NCBI RefSeq assembly: GCF_005877885.1
Contig: NZ_VCHY01000015.1
Location: forward strand, 79,562 to 143,561
Origin: Labilibacter sediminis
Lineage (GTDB): Bacteria; Bacteroidota; Bacteroidia; Bacteroidales; Marinilabiliaceae
Direction: 5' to 3'
Length of the DNA stretch: 64,000 nt
Shown here: piece by piece, positions 44,437 to 53,006 of the stretch
Numbering within the stretch: position 1 is the stretch's first letter
Layout of the letters: the number at the start of each line of letters is the position of its first letter
Notes under the pieces: model-generated
Seen by the model: the letters and a program-made list of their open reading frames with translations, nothing else
The model's database searches: none
What the model was told of the DNA's origin: nothing
Translations under genes and position numbers: made by a program

Positions 44437-45573
44437 ATGCTTGTTTCTGATATAATAAGGCAATGTGGAACTCCTGTTTATGTGTATGAAGAGAATAGAA
44501 TTTCGCAAAACTATCAGGAAATAGTTAATGCGTTTCCTTATCAGAATAAACAAGTGCATTATGCCGTGATGTGTAATAACAATATGGAGGTTTTAAAAAT
44601 TCTTAGAAACCTGGGTAGCTCGGTTCAGATTAATTCGTTGCTTGAATTAGAATTGGTTAAAAAAGCAGGGTTTAAGAAGGAGCAAATTTCTTTCACTTCC
44701 ACAGGAATGAATACAGAAAGTTTGCAGACCATAGTGAAAGAGGAGATCCAGGTTAACCTTGATTCTGTTGAAGAAGTTGAGAAGTATTGCAGGTTAAGTG
44801 GAGGCAGAAGTTTTGGGATCAGAATAAATATAAAAGAAGACATTGAACTGGAAGAAGGCCATACAAATTCCTATAAAAGTTCGGATGTTGGAATTTGCGA
44901 GGATGATTTTACAGAGGTGAAAAAGGTAGCTAAGAAATGGGGGAGCAGGATTAATGGGATTCATGGTTATTTGGCATCTAATTTATTAGAAACAGCGCCA
45001 TTTATAAGGTTCTCAAACTATATGGCAGTGTGTGCAAAACATTTCGATGACCTGGAATATGTGAATTTCGGGAGCGGATTTGGTGTCTTTTGTGAATCTC
45101 TTGATAGAAAGTTTGATTTTGACCTAATAGGAAATCATTACTCAAATATTATGCAGGAACTGAGTAGTTATTTTGATAAAAATATACAATTGAAAATAGA
45201 GCCGGGCCGTTCTGTTGTCGCTTCTGCAGGTATACTTTTAACCAGAGTAACCAATGTAAAACAACTCAAAAATAAAAAACAGCTTTCGATAGATGTTGGG
45301 TTTGGGGACTTTGCCCGCCCAAAACTATATGATGCCTGTCATTCTATTGAAGTGGTAGGGAAAAATGGAGCCAATGAGGTTTATGATGTCAGGGGCAATA
45401 CGGTATTGCAATCTGATTTTCTGGGAAGAAACAGGGCACTTCCCATAGTGGAAGAAAATGATATCCTTGTTATACGAAATACAGGTGGTTATGGTAGTGT
45501 GATGGCTTCAGGTTTTCCGGGAAAAAGAAAACCTATGGAGATTTTGGTTCAATCATTTCCGGAATTACGATAA
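44437..45573 (+). CDS. Fold-III PLP decarboxylase homologue lacking the PLP lysine
   Basis: The 378-residue protein aligns along its length with diaminopimelate/ornithine decarboxylases. It shows YAVxxN, HGYLAS, FGSGFGV, IEPGRSVVASAGILLTRV, FARPKLYDACH and GGYGSVMASGF. At the PLP Schiff-base position YAVKAN reads YAVMCN: Met45, codon ATG at 44569-44571. The cross-dimer catalytic Cys position (GNTCESxD) reads GNTVLQSD, and GSGFDV reads GSSVQI. It is thus probably inactive as a decarboxylase, either a binding protein or an enzyme with changed chemistry. It closes the operon 18 nt after the fusion gene. Its TAA stop coincides with the end of repeat copy 5. Confidence 0.8.
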   Translation: MLVSDIIRQCGTPVYVYEENRISQNYQEIVNAFPYQNKQVHYAVMCNNNMEVLKILRNLGSSVQINSLLELELVKKAGFKKEQISFTSTGMNTESLQTIVKEEIQVNLDSVEEVEKYCRLSGGRSFGIRINIKEDIELEEGHTNSYKSSDVGICEDDFTEVKKVAKKWGSRINGIHGYLASNLLETAPFIRFSNYMAVCAKHFDDLEYVNFGSGFGVFCESLDRKFDFDLIGNHYSNIMQELSSYFDKNIQLKIEPGRSVVASAGILLTRVTNVKQLKNKKQLSIDVGFGDFARPKLYDACHSIEVVGKNGANEVYDVRGNTVLQSDFLGRNRALPIVEENDILVIRNTGGYGSVMASGFPGKRKPMEILVQSFPELR

Positions 45574-45742
45574 ACCCACAATATGCATTAGAAAATCTAT
45601 TACACATTGAAATTCCTTCAAAACAAGTCACTTCGTTACTTCACCTCAACTCACCAGAACGATGCTATGCCTCGTTTCGGTAAAGTCTTGTTTTATTGCA
45701 CTTTCAATCCTCATGACGAAGTTCTAATACATAATGCGGGAT
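45573..45742 (-). repeat. 170-bp element, copy 5 (subtype 1)
   Basis: The element begins AACCCACAATATGCATTAG within the stop codon of the preceding gene (TAAACCC) and ends near GCGGG. The core is subtype 1. Confidence 0.87.
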
Positions 45743-45890
45743 AAATATTTTTGGATGCTGATATTGCCATAATTCTACAGCTCCCGAAGGAGTTTTATGT
45801 TCGTGATGTGGATCGTAAAAACTTCTCAGTGCCTTTGTGTCTCTGTGTTCATCTTTTATAAAGGACAGCACAAGGTCTTAGAATATAAAA

Positions 45891-45919
45891 AAGGCCGGTA
45901 TCAATAAAGATCCGGCCTT
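45891..45919. terminator. Terminator-like hairpin
   Basis: AAGGCCGG (45891-45898) pairs with CCGGCCTT (45912-45919). It is A-rich on the left and AAATTT on the right, so it works best on the minus strand. The stretch 45574-46448 holds this hairpin, copies 5 and 6 and the 329-bp element; no credible gene was seen. Confidence 0.65.
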
Positions 45920-45951
45920 AAATTTCAAAAGGGAATTATTAAACCCGCGTT

Positions 45952-46109
45952 ATGCATTAGAAAATCTACTACGCATTGAAACTGCTTCAAAACAAGACAC
46001 TTCGTTGCATTACGTCAGCTCACCAGAACGATGCTATGCCTCGCTTCCGAAATACCTTGTTTTATTGCTCTTTCAATGCTCGTCACAAAGTTCTAATACA
46101 TAATCCGGG
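45952..46109 (-). repeat. 170-bp element, copy 6 (subtype 1), abutting the 329-bp element
   Basis: It begins AACCCGCGTTATGCATTAG and ends ATAATCCGGG, where the last TT is missing and CAATGTCG of the 329-bp element starts at once. Confidence 0.87.
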
Positions 46110-46438
46110 CAATGTCGTTTAGTTAAGAAATTCATTTCATGAATTTCTTAAGAATGCGACTTTGTCCCATACCCTACTTCCTTTTTGTCATTGCCACAAA
46201 AAGGAAGCAAAAAAGTCTAGTCGAGGAGAATGCCAACCCGCTCTTCCCGATTGTTTATAATTCTATAGAAGTAAGTGTTCTTTCAAACACAAGGACAAGC
46301 CCCTTCTATGAATTTTATAACAATCGGAAATGCACTGCCACCATAGGCCTTCAACTCCTCGACAGGCCTACGCGCCCCTTTACTATCGTGAGTTAAAATG
46401 TTATAAACAGCTATGATATCCTTAACTAAACGACATTG
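46110..46438 (+). mobile_element. 329-bp MITE-like element, copy 1
   Basis: The inverted ends are CAATGTCGTTTAGTTAAG and CTTAACTAAACGACATTG. The interior has a CTTCCTTTTTGT/ACAAAAAGGAAG hairpin (about 46171-46201). An 85-codon frame lies inside, but against the other copy six of seven codon differences change the amino acid, so it is unlikely to be a gene. Immediately outside the right end, ATATTCCGGGTT resembles the ends of the 170-bp family. The inverse copy is at 63672-64000. No transposase is in the window. Confidence 0.8.
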
Positions 46439-46448
46439 ATATTCCGGG

Positions 46449-47000
46449 TTAAAGTTCTTCGGTAATTACTTTTGTTCCAGAGTACACATATACATATTGT
46501 ACAAATGTTTCTTCTTCGCCTTCAGGAATTTCAACTACTTCTTTCACCGACCAGCTAATCTTTTCCTTTCTGATGTCGTAGGTTCCTATAAATTCAGCAT
46601 TGCTTAAGGTAGCAAAACTAACTCCTGTAATTTCCAATGTTTCTTCTTCTTCAGCTTCAATAGTTACTGTTTGGTCATTAATGTCAAAAGCAACTCCAAC
46701 ACCTGCTTTACGGCAGTTAATACCTTTAACAATTGTTTGTCCGGTTATAGTAATGTCAATTTTTTCATCATCACCATCTTTAGAAATGGCAGCAGCATAA
46801 ATTACAGCTTCATCATCTGTTTTCTCCATTACACTATCAATTAAAGTGTAAGTCTCCATCTTAACATTGTATGCGCCCTCCATTGAACCCACAAAATCAC
46901 CTTCGGGAATTTCCGGAATATCTTCCAGACATGAAACAAAACCTACTGACATAACTGCAGTTAGAATAACAAAGTTTTTAAAATTCTTGAACATTTTCAT
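46449..47000 (-). CDS. Lipoprotein of unknown function
   Basis: The 183-residue protein has a lipoprotein signal with Cys24 in GFVSCLED. The mature part is acidic and all-beta in character (EGAYNVKMETYTLIDSV, KIDITITGQTIVKG, EFIGTYDIRKEKISWSV), similar in style to short calycin/lipocalin-like lipoproteins of Bacteroidota. I cannot name the family. Its TAA stop uses the TT of the CGGGTT that borders the 329-bp element, so the C-terminus may have been set or trimmed by that insertion. It precedes the glycan locus in gene order but is transcribed in the same direction. Confidence 0.7.
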   Translation of the reverse strand: MKMFKNFKNFVILTAVMSVGFVSCLEDIPEIPEGDFVGSMEGAYNVKMETYTLIDSVMEKTDDEAVIYAAAISKDGDDEKIDITITGQTIVKGINCRKAGVGVAFDINDQTVTIEAEEEETLEITGVSFATLSNAEFIGTYDIRKEKISWSVKEVVEIPEGEEETFVQYVYVYSGTKVITEEL

Positions 47001-47083
47001 ATTGTATAATTTAGATTAATTTTTTAGCCAGTCATTTTTCAAACCAGGGGCTAAATAACTGGCATTCTGATTTTATGATTAAT

Positions 47084-48922
47084 TTATTTATGCGTAATAA
47101 TTTCAATGGCAAATTCGTAATATCGTTCCGAGCGTGTCATGCTTTCTTCCCATGTTAATTCTTCGTAATATGTTTTATCTTTCTTATTTCTGAATTCGCC
47201 TTTCATGTTCTGATCCATTATCTGTGCACTGAGATAGGGGCCATTGGCTTTTATCGAAAATGAAAAAACACCATGAGGAATAAAGCGTTCTGTGCCAATG
47301 CTAAACTCAAAAGGAGCAAAGAAATAATTGGTGATAACACCTAAGTTTTCTTCTTTAAACCTCCAGTTACCGCCAGCTTGTAATATATCCACAGGTTTAT
47401 TTAGGTTTTCGTTTTGTAGATGCCAATACCATAAAACACTTGTTTTTACATCTGTGGGTAGTTGATATCTGTCAAGTTTATACCTAATAATGATATGGTT
47501 GTTGTTTACCTGCTCAATTCGTTTGTTAATTATAGCTTTTGCAGACAGAGGTATTTGTTTCGACTTATTTAATGAGTCTGTTACTTTAAGGTATAACCCG
47601 TTGTGCTTATATCGCTTGTTTTTGGGTTGTGTAAGGGTAAGGGCTTTGCCTGTTGGCCAGTTCTTTGTTATCTCATGAGTGCTTACCCAGTTTTGGGCCA
47701 TATCAAAAAACTCCTCATAATGTTGTATGCCTAAAGCTTTACTCATTTGTCCTGAAGTGTAACCATCATTGGCTCCGGTATGGCCATAAAGAGTTAACAT
47801 TTTTTCTACTTCTTCCATGTTTGGATGGTCCTGAGACTGAAAGATGCGCGACTGTTCTATAGACCTTTGGGTTAATTCCGGATGACGTCGACGAACACTT
47901 CCCCAAATACATGCATTACCTCCTGAGTATGTCGGCAATTGATTACCGTAGTTTTTCTCAATATGGGTCAAAAAGTCACGAGGAGAAGCAACAATAATTT
48001 CAGGATCACCATCTCTGCGGTAGGCGTTCCATAACTCAACACCTTCTTTTAGTTTTAGTATGTTTTTGGTACCCCAGTCGTCCATTGAATGTATTGCAGC
48101 TATCGCATCGTAGGGGTAGTTTCGATCCTTAAATTCTTTAAGTTTTTTATCGATAAAAAAACGAGCTACTTCAAGGTCTGTTTTGCCTTTTAATTCGGGG
48201 TGTTTCTTTTTATTAAAGAAACGTGCGGTACCGGGACTCATCCCGTAATACTGAAATGCACCATCATAACTTTCGCCGCATATAAAAGTTAAAACAGAAT
48301 CTTTGCCATCTTGCGAGGCCCACCAAAAAGGAGTGTTGCTATATTTCTCAGGAAAATCAGGATTAAACTTTTGATTTGCACCTAACAAGAAATACCTGAT
48401 ACCATTTTTTGCCATATATTTAGGGTAGGCAGGGTGGTGGTCGGGCACATCGTTTTGCATTACCCAATCTACGGGGATGCCATTTTTATTGGCCCATTGG
48501 GTTGGGATTTTGTAATTCTGATCCATCAAAAAATCATTTAAAAATGATGAGTGAGGACAGATATATGCTCCGCTAAAGACTATTCGGTTTTGTTTAATCA
48601 AATTGATTAGCTCTTGCTTTTCGCTTTCTGATTTAACTTTTAACCATTCGCGTACCTGCCAAAAGGTTTCTATGGTCCATACTACACCCGGAACATCATT
48701 GCTTTTTGCCAACGCAATGGCTGCATCAATATCAGCCACTGAGTGTTGAGCCATAATAGAAGGAGGGTTGTCAAATCCAACATCATTGTGTGCAGAAGAA
48801 ATGATGTATAAGTACTTTACTTTGTTAGTAGTTTTTTGCTTTTTTGATGCATGGGTAATGCCTGTTAGCAATAGAATACTACAAACAAGTGCATTTGTTT
48901 TAATTGCAAAAAAGCTCTTCAT
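47084..48922 (-). CDS. Secreted glycoside hydrolase family 38-like protein
   Basis: The 612-residue protein has a signal peptide (ALVCSILLLTGITHAS). The N-terminal half resembles the GH38 alpha-mannosidase barrel. SSAHNDVGF carries a metal-site His45-x-Asp47, and VMQNDVPDHHPAYPKYMAKNGIRYFLLG is the equivalent of the nucleophile loop. AAIHSMDDWG falls near a third site. It is much shorter than the 800-1000 residues of typical GH38 enzymes and closer to the DUF5054-type relatives. The C-terminal half is a beta-sandwich without clear identity. In this locus it would remove alpha-mannose or a related sugar, but metal-ligand conservation should be checked. Confidence 0.65.
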   Translation of the reverse strand: MKSFFAIKTNALVCSILLLTGITHASKKQKTTNKVKYLYIISSAHNDVGFDNPPSIMAQHSVADIDAAIALAKSNDVPGVVWTIETFWQVREWLKVKSESEKQELINLIKQNRIVFSGAYICPHSSFLNDFLMDQNYKIPTQWANKNGIPVDWVMQNDVPDHHPAYPKYMAKNGIRYFLLGANQKFNPDFPEKYSNTPFWWASQDGKDSVLTFICGESYDGAFQYYGMSPGTARFFNKKKHPELKGKTDLEVARFFIDKKLKEFKDRNYPYDAIAAIHSMDDWGTKNILKLKEGVELWNAYRRDGDPEIIVASPRDFLTHIEKNYGNQLPTYSGGNACIWGSVRRRHPELTQRSIEQSRIFQSQDHPNMEEVEKMLTLYGHTGANDGYTSGQMSKALGIQHYEEFFDMAQNWVSTHEITKNWPTGKALTLTQPKNKRYKHNGLYLKVTDSLNKSKQIPLSAKAIINKRIEQVNNNHIIIRYKLDRYQLPTDVKTSVLWYWHLQNENLNKPVDILQAGGNWRFKEENLGVITNYFFAPFEFSIGTERFIPHGVFSFSIKANGPYLSAQIMDQNMKGEFRNKKDKTYYEELTWEESMTRSERYYEFAIEIITHK

Positions 48923-49154
48923 TGGTTTTGAGGATAACGTTTGTTTTATACACTAATATTTAGCCTTTTTTTTTATACGCAAATAGGCTTTGTCTTATGT
49001 AATAACACTGCTATTACTGAAATACCCTACCTTAGAAATACATAATATTGGTATTTTTTTAGTGGAAGAATCGGGGGATGATTATAAACCAGAATCTTAG
49101 TCAAAGGATTTCTGGCATGGCCTGTTTTGTTTGAATAATAGAATAATTGATACA

Positions 49155-49192
49155 AATAAAAATGGTGAAGCCCTTATAAAAGAACTTCACCA
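49155..49192 (-). terminator. Terminator of the PKD lipoprotein gene
   Basis: TGGTGAAG (49163-49170) pairs with CTTCACCA (49185-49192). On the minus strand the stem is followed by TTTTTATTT, 27 bp after the stop codon. The rest of 48923-49218 shows nothing further. Confidence 0.85.
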
Positions 49193-49218
49193 ATGAAATA
49201 GAATATCTATATTTCGAC

Positions 49219-50217
49219 TTAATACAGATAAATATTATCAATCAATAAATTGCACTCTCGCCATGATAAAAAAGAAAAATAATTAATAGTGGGATCGAAG
49301 AGAATTTCTTCCTCCTCAATCATTTCTTTGATTTCACTACTTTCAACAAACAATAAATCATCAACATAAGCTTTTAATACCCCTTCCGGACTAATGTCCA
49401 TTGTAAATTTTCTTTGATCACCTGTTAGATTAACAAGCTCTTGAAGTATCTTATTTTTCTCATTAATATCAAAATAACGGTATGAATATTCCTTTGTCTC
49501 TAAATCAATAAAGGATGCTTTTATTGACCAGTTTTTAGGTACTCCAATTACTTCTCCAGGGTGTACATATAAGTAAAGTAAGAATAGTTGTTTTCCTGAA
49601 GATTTATAATCTATGGTGTCAAATGCAATTTTTAAAGCAAAATAATCATCATATTTTAAATCTGCATTGTGCCCAAAAGCTGTTTGTATACCGGTTAATT
49701 TAAAAGACTCTGTATCATTAACCTTATAAGTTAAACCACATAGGCTTACATCTTTATCTTTACGTTCCAGTTGAACTTTCCCATTAATAAAGGAGTAATC
49801 TAAATTAAGAGCTTTCCATGGGTTTTTACCATTATTAAAAGTATCGAAGAATTCAACTTGTGATATTGAATAAACCAATTCTTTCGTAACAACTGATTCG
49901 CCATCACTAACTTCTAAAGAAATGGTGATTTCCTGCTTTTCCGGTAGGGTAATTTTTATGGATGGATTGTTAGTATTGGTTGCTTTTTTTTCCCCATCCA
50001 CATACCAGGAGTAAGATAATTCTTCATCATCTTCATCTGTTGCAACGGAAGTAACATTGATTACTTCTTCAACACGAGCTCCCTCTATGTCCACAAATAG
50101 GTCTGATATTTCAGGTTTCAGGTTTATCACAGCATCATCTTTATCACATGCCACAAAAAATATTAAACAAAAGATGATAAGTACAATTTTAGATAAGATT
50201 AAAGATAATTTTCTCAT
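49219..50217 (-). CDS. Lipoprotein with PKD-like domain and beta-sandwich C-terminus
   Basis: The 332-residue lipoprotein has Cys24 in FFVACDKDD. Residues about 33-118 form a PKD/Ig-like domain (SYSWYVDGEKKATNTN and ITISLEVSDGESVVTKEL). The rest resembles a concanavalin/laminin-G-like jelly roll (FFDTFNNGKNPWKALN, YSFINGKVQLERKDKD, LRAYVDD-type strand, ending LLIDNIYLY). It could bind carbohydrate at the cell surface. Its neighbours are a GH38-like protein and a GH92 mannosidase. It has its own terminator. Confidence 0.7.
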   Translation of the reverse strand: MRKLSLILSKIVLIIFCLIFFVACDKDDAVINLKPEISDLFVDIEGARVEEVINVTSVATDEDDEELSYSWYVDGEKKATNTNNPSIKITLPEKQEITISLEVSDGESVVTKELVYSISQVEFFDTFNNGKNPWKALNLDYSFINGKVQLERKDKDVSLCGLTYKVNDTESFKLTGIQTAFGHNADLKYDDYFALKIAFDTIDYKSSGKQLFLLYLYVHPGEVIGVPKNWSIKASFIDLETKEYSYRYFDINEKNKILQELVNLTGDQRKFTMDISPEGVLKAYVDDLLFVESSEIKEMIEEEEILFDPTINYFSFLSWRECNLLIDNIYLY

Positions 50218-50303
50218 TACGTTAGTTTTTAAATAGTATTTTATATTTGATTATAATAGCTCCAAATTACAAGAGAGTTTTTATTGAGAGAGGGTAAGTA
50301 TTC

Positions 50304-50473
50304 AACCCGGAATATGCATTAGCTAATCTATTGCACATTGAAACTACTTTAAAACAAATCGTTTTACTCACTTGCTTCAACTCACCATAGCGGTGCTATG
50401 CCTCGTTTCAGTATGTGTTTGTTTTATTGCATTTTCAATGTTCATAACGAAAATCTAATGCATAATCCGGGTT
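50304..50473 (-). repeat. 170-bp element, copy 7 (subtype 2)
   Basis: It runs from AACCCGGAATATGCATTAG to ATGCATAATCCGGGTT with the CATAGC-GGT-GCTATG core. It is nearly identical to copy 2 but inverted. The stretch 50218-50595 holds this element and one terminator. Confidence 0.9.
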
Positions 50474-50514
50474 AAAGCGATAACTAATTTTTCCGACCAG
50501 TTTATGATAACCGG

Positions 50515-50547
50515 GAAAAGAGGAAGTGCAAATGCAACTTCCTCTTT
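50515..50547 (-). terminator. Terminator of the sulfatase-GH92 operon
   Basis: AAAGAGGAAGT (50517-50527) pairs with ACTTCCTCTTT (50537-50547) around a GCAAATGCA-type loop that adds further pairs. It lies 49 bp after the GH92 stop. Confidence 0.8.
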
Positions 50548-50595
50548 AGAGTTTAAACAATTCATAAAATCAAACAAGTGATTTTAACCAAAAAT

Positions 50596-52971
50596 CTATA
50601 TTCCCCATGTTATATTAGGTTCAGAACCCATTTCAAACTCAAGTACACCACCGTTCACAATTTCTTTGTGCGTAATCCATGTTCTGTCAATAACATTACC
50701 ATTTAATTTTACCGACTGGATATAGATGTTTTCTTCAGAGTTATTGTGAGCAATTACTTTAAAGGTTTTACCAGTGTAATAGTTCGGATCCAGGGTTACT
50801 TCAACTTCATCAAAAACCGGACTGGTTAATTCGTATTGGTTATTACCCGGGCAAATTGGGTGAATACCCATAGATGCAAGGATGTACCAAGCTGACATTT
50901 GACCTACATCTTCGTTTCCGATTAACCCCAATACATCAGTACCATAAGCTTCATCACAAATTTTACGCGTCCATTTTTGGGTTAAATATGGCTTTGTAGA
51001 GTAGTTTAGCATAAATGGTACATGGTGCACCGGCTCGTTAGAGTGGTTGTAATAATCGTTCCAAAGGAAACCATCAGGTGTTTTATCAAAGAAATTCAGA
51101 ATCTCTTCGTTGAAACGCTCTTCGCCAAGGAAAGTAATAAAACCTTCTACATCGTGAGGAACAAACCAACCTTGTTGGTATGGGTTACTTTCAATGGTTC
51201 CCTGGAAATGCGTTAATCTGCCTTTCCATTTTCTCCATTCTGTTTCTGAAATACGTGACTGGAACCAACCATTTTCTTCGTTCCACACATTTTTATAGCT
51301 CTGACCCAGGTTGTAGTATTTTTCAGCTAAATCTTTTTTATCCAATGACTCAGCCATTTTACCTACACACCACTCGCTATAAGCATATTCTAAGGTTTCA
51401 GATAAATCGTTAGGTACATATCCTAACTCACCGTTACCAAAAGTGTCAACAGAGTTTTTTGCATATTCAAAAGCCTTTTCGATGTTGTAGTTTCTAATGC
51501 CTTTTTCATATGCATCAACCACAACAGGTACAGCAGGGTTACCTACCATACAGCCTGAATAAGAATTTAAAAACTCCCAGCGTGGATAGTATTTACGTCC
51601 TGATAACTCAGCCATTTGTATGAATGAGTTAATCTCGTCGTTAACAATTTCAGGATTGATAATGGTTTGAAGTGGAAACTGCGACCTAAAAACATCCCAA
51701 CCACTGAAAATAGTACGATAAACAAAACCATCAGCCTGGTGTACTTCAGTGTCTGCACCAATGTAGTTTCCGTTTACGTCAGACGAACTACGAGGGTCGA
51801 TCATTGTACGGTAAAGCGCTGTGTAAAATTTAATTTTATGATCTTCTGTAGATCCTTTAACTGTCATTTTACTTAGCTCAGTATTCCATTTGTCGCTGGT
51901 TTCTTTTACAACTCTGTCAAAATTCCAGTGGGCAATATCATTTTCAAGGTTTTCCTTTGCACCTTCAAGGTTTACAAATGAAATACCACTTTTCATCATC
52001 ACCTGTTCACCGGCTTTTGTTGGGAATTCAGTAAAGAAACCAAGATGTTTACCCTGCATTTCTTTTACATCATGAATGATTTTAGCTTCAGCAATACGCT
52101 GTTGATACTTTTCTCCAAAAACCTCTTTGGTTACTGTCCATTTATTATGGCCTTTACCATTTTCGTTGGGCACCCTGCTAAATGATCTTCTGTCCCAATC
52201 ATCCGGAATATCGGCACTCCAAACGCCAACGTTTTTTATGGGCTTGTCAAATTCGCACCAGAAATACACGGTGTAATCACCCTTGCCTTTGCCATTACCC
52301 CAGCCACCACCTTCGGGAGGACATTTCATCCAACCGGAGATAGTGTATTCATCTTCAACTTTTACATATTGCTCTGTTGAAGTACCACCAATTCGGCGCG
52401 CTAAATCAATTTGAATACGAGACTGGTCGTGCTCAGGAAAAGTAAACCTTAGCATACCTGCTCTTTCAGTAGCGGTAAGTTCAACGTCAATGTTATAATC
52501 TTCAAGCTTAACACCATAGTACCCGGCTTTAACCTTTTCACTTTCGTGAGAGAATCTGGAGCGATAGCCTTCTTCAGGAGTTTCTTCAGTTCCTTTAGCC
52601 GTTTTTAAAGGTCCGGTAGTAGGCATCACCAAAAAGTTACCTAAATCACCAAACCAGCCAATTCCACTCATGTGCGTAAAGCTGAATCCTTCAATGGTAT
52701 TGTTAAAATATGAATACCCATTACCGGTATCATCTCCGGTGTGTGTGTCGGGGCTTAATTGTACCAAACCAAAAGGTGCAGCAGGACCGGGAAATGTTCT
52801 GCCGCAATCACGTCCCTTAAGATCAGATCCTGCAGGAGCAAAAGCTCCAATCATTGGATTCACGTAATCAACAGGTCGTTTTTTAACTGTATTTTTAGTA
52901 CAAGATATAAGCATTAGGCAACCAACAACTGCAGCTGCTAAAAACTTACTTTTATAATTTATATACTTCAT
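50596..52971 (-). CDS. GH92 family alpha-mannosidase, lipoprotein
   Basis: The 791-residue protein is a calcium-dependent exo-alpha-mannosidase of family GH92. It has a lipobox with Cys24 (LMLISCTKN). The family opening reads VDYVNPMIGAF, GRDCGRTFPGPAAPFGLVQLSPDT and FSFTHMSGIG. The (alpha/alpha)6 domain shows YHSNEPVHH-like NHSNEPVHHVPFMLNY and the catalytic-site segment GLIGNEDVGQMSAWYILASMG. It is anchored at the surface or in the periplasm. It is the third gene after two sulfatases (34-36 nt gaps), so desulfation and mannose removal are co-expressed. Linkage specificity cannot be told from sequence here. Confidence 0.92.
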   Translation of the reverse strand: MKYINYKSKFLAAAVVGCLMLISCTKNTVKKRPVDYVNPMIGAFAPAGSDLKGRDCGRTFPGPAAPFGLVQLSPDTHTGDDTGNGYSYFNNTIEGFSFTHMSGIGWFGDLGNFLVMPTTGPLKTAKGTEETPEEGYRSRFSHESEKVKAGYYGVKLEDYNIDVELTATERAGMLRFTFPEHDQSRIQIDLARRIGGTSTEQYVKVEDEYTISGWMKCPPEGGGWGNGKGKGDYTVYFWCEFDKPIKNVGVWSADIPDDWDRRSFSRVPNENGKGHNKWTVTKEVFGEKYQQRIAEAKIIHDVKEMQGKHLGFFTEFPTKAGEQVMMKSGISFVNLEGAKENLENDIAHWNFDRVVKETSDKWNTELSKMTVKGSTEDHKIKFYTALYRTMIDPRSSSDVNGNYIGADTEVHQADGFVYRTIFSGWDVFRSQFPLQTIINPEIVNDEINSFIQMAELSGRKYYPRWEFLNSYSGCMVGNPAVPVVVDAYEKGIRNYNIEKAFEYAKNSVDTFGNGELGYVPNDLSETLEYAYSEWCVGKMAESLDKKDLAEKYYNLGQSYKNVWNEENGWFQSRISETEWRKWKGRLTHFQGTIESNPYQQGWFVPHDVEGFITFLGEERFNEEILNFFDKTPDGFLWNDYYNHSNEPVHHVPFMLNYSTKPYLTQKWTRKICDEAYGTDVLGLIGNEDVGQMSAWYILASMGIHPICPGNNQYELTSPVFDEVEVTLDPNYYTGKTFKVIAHNNSEENIYIQSVKLNGNVIDRTWITHKEIVNGGVLEFEMGSEPNITWGI

Positions 52972-53006
52972 AATTCGAATTTGGAATCCCCACTTGAGGT
53001 GATGGA

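Noticed and set aside
46139..46396. 85-codon open frame in the 329-bp element, repeated at 63714-63971
   Set aside because: Between the two copies six of seven codon differences change the amino acid, and the frame runs through a hairpin. It is repeat sequence rather than a gene.
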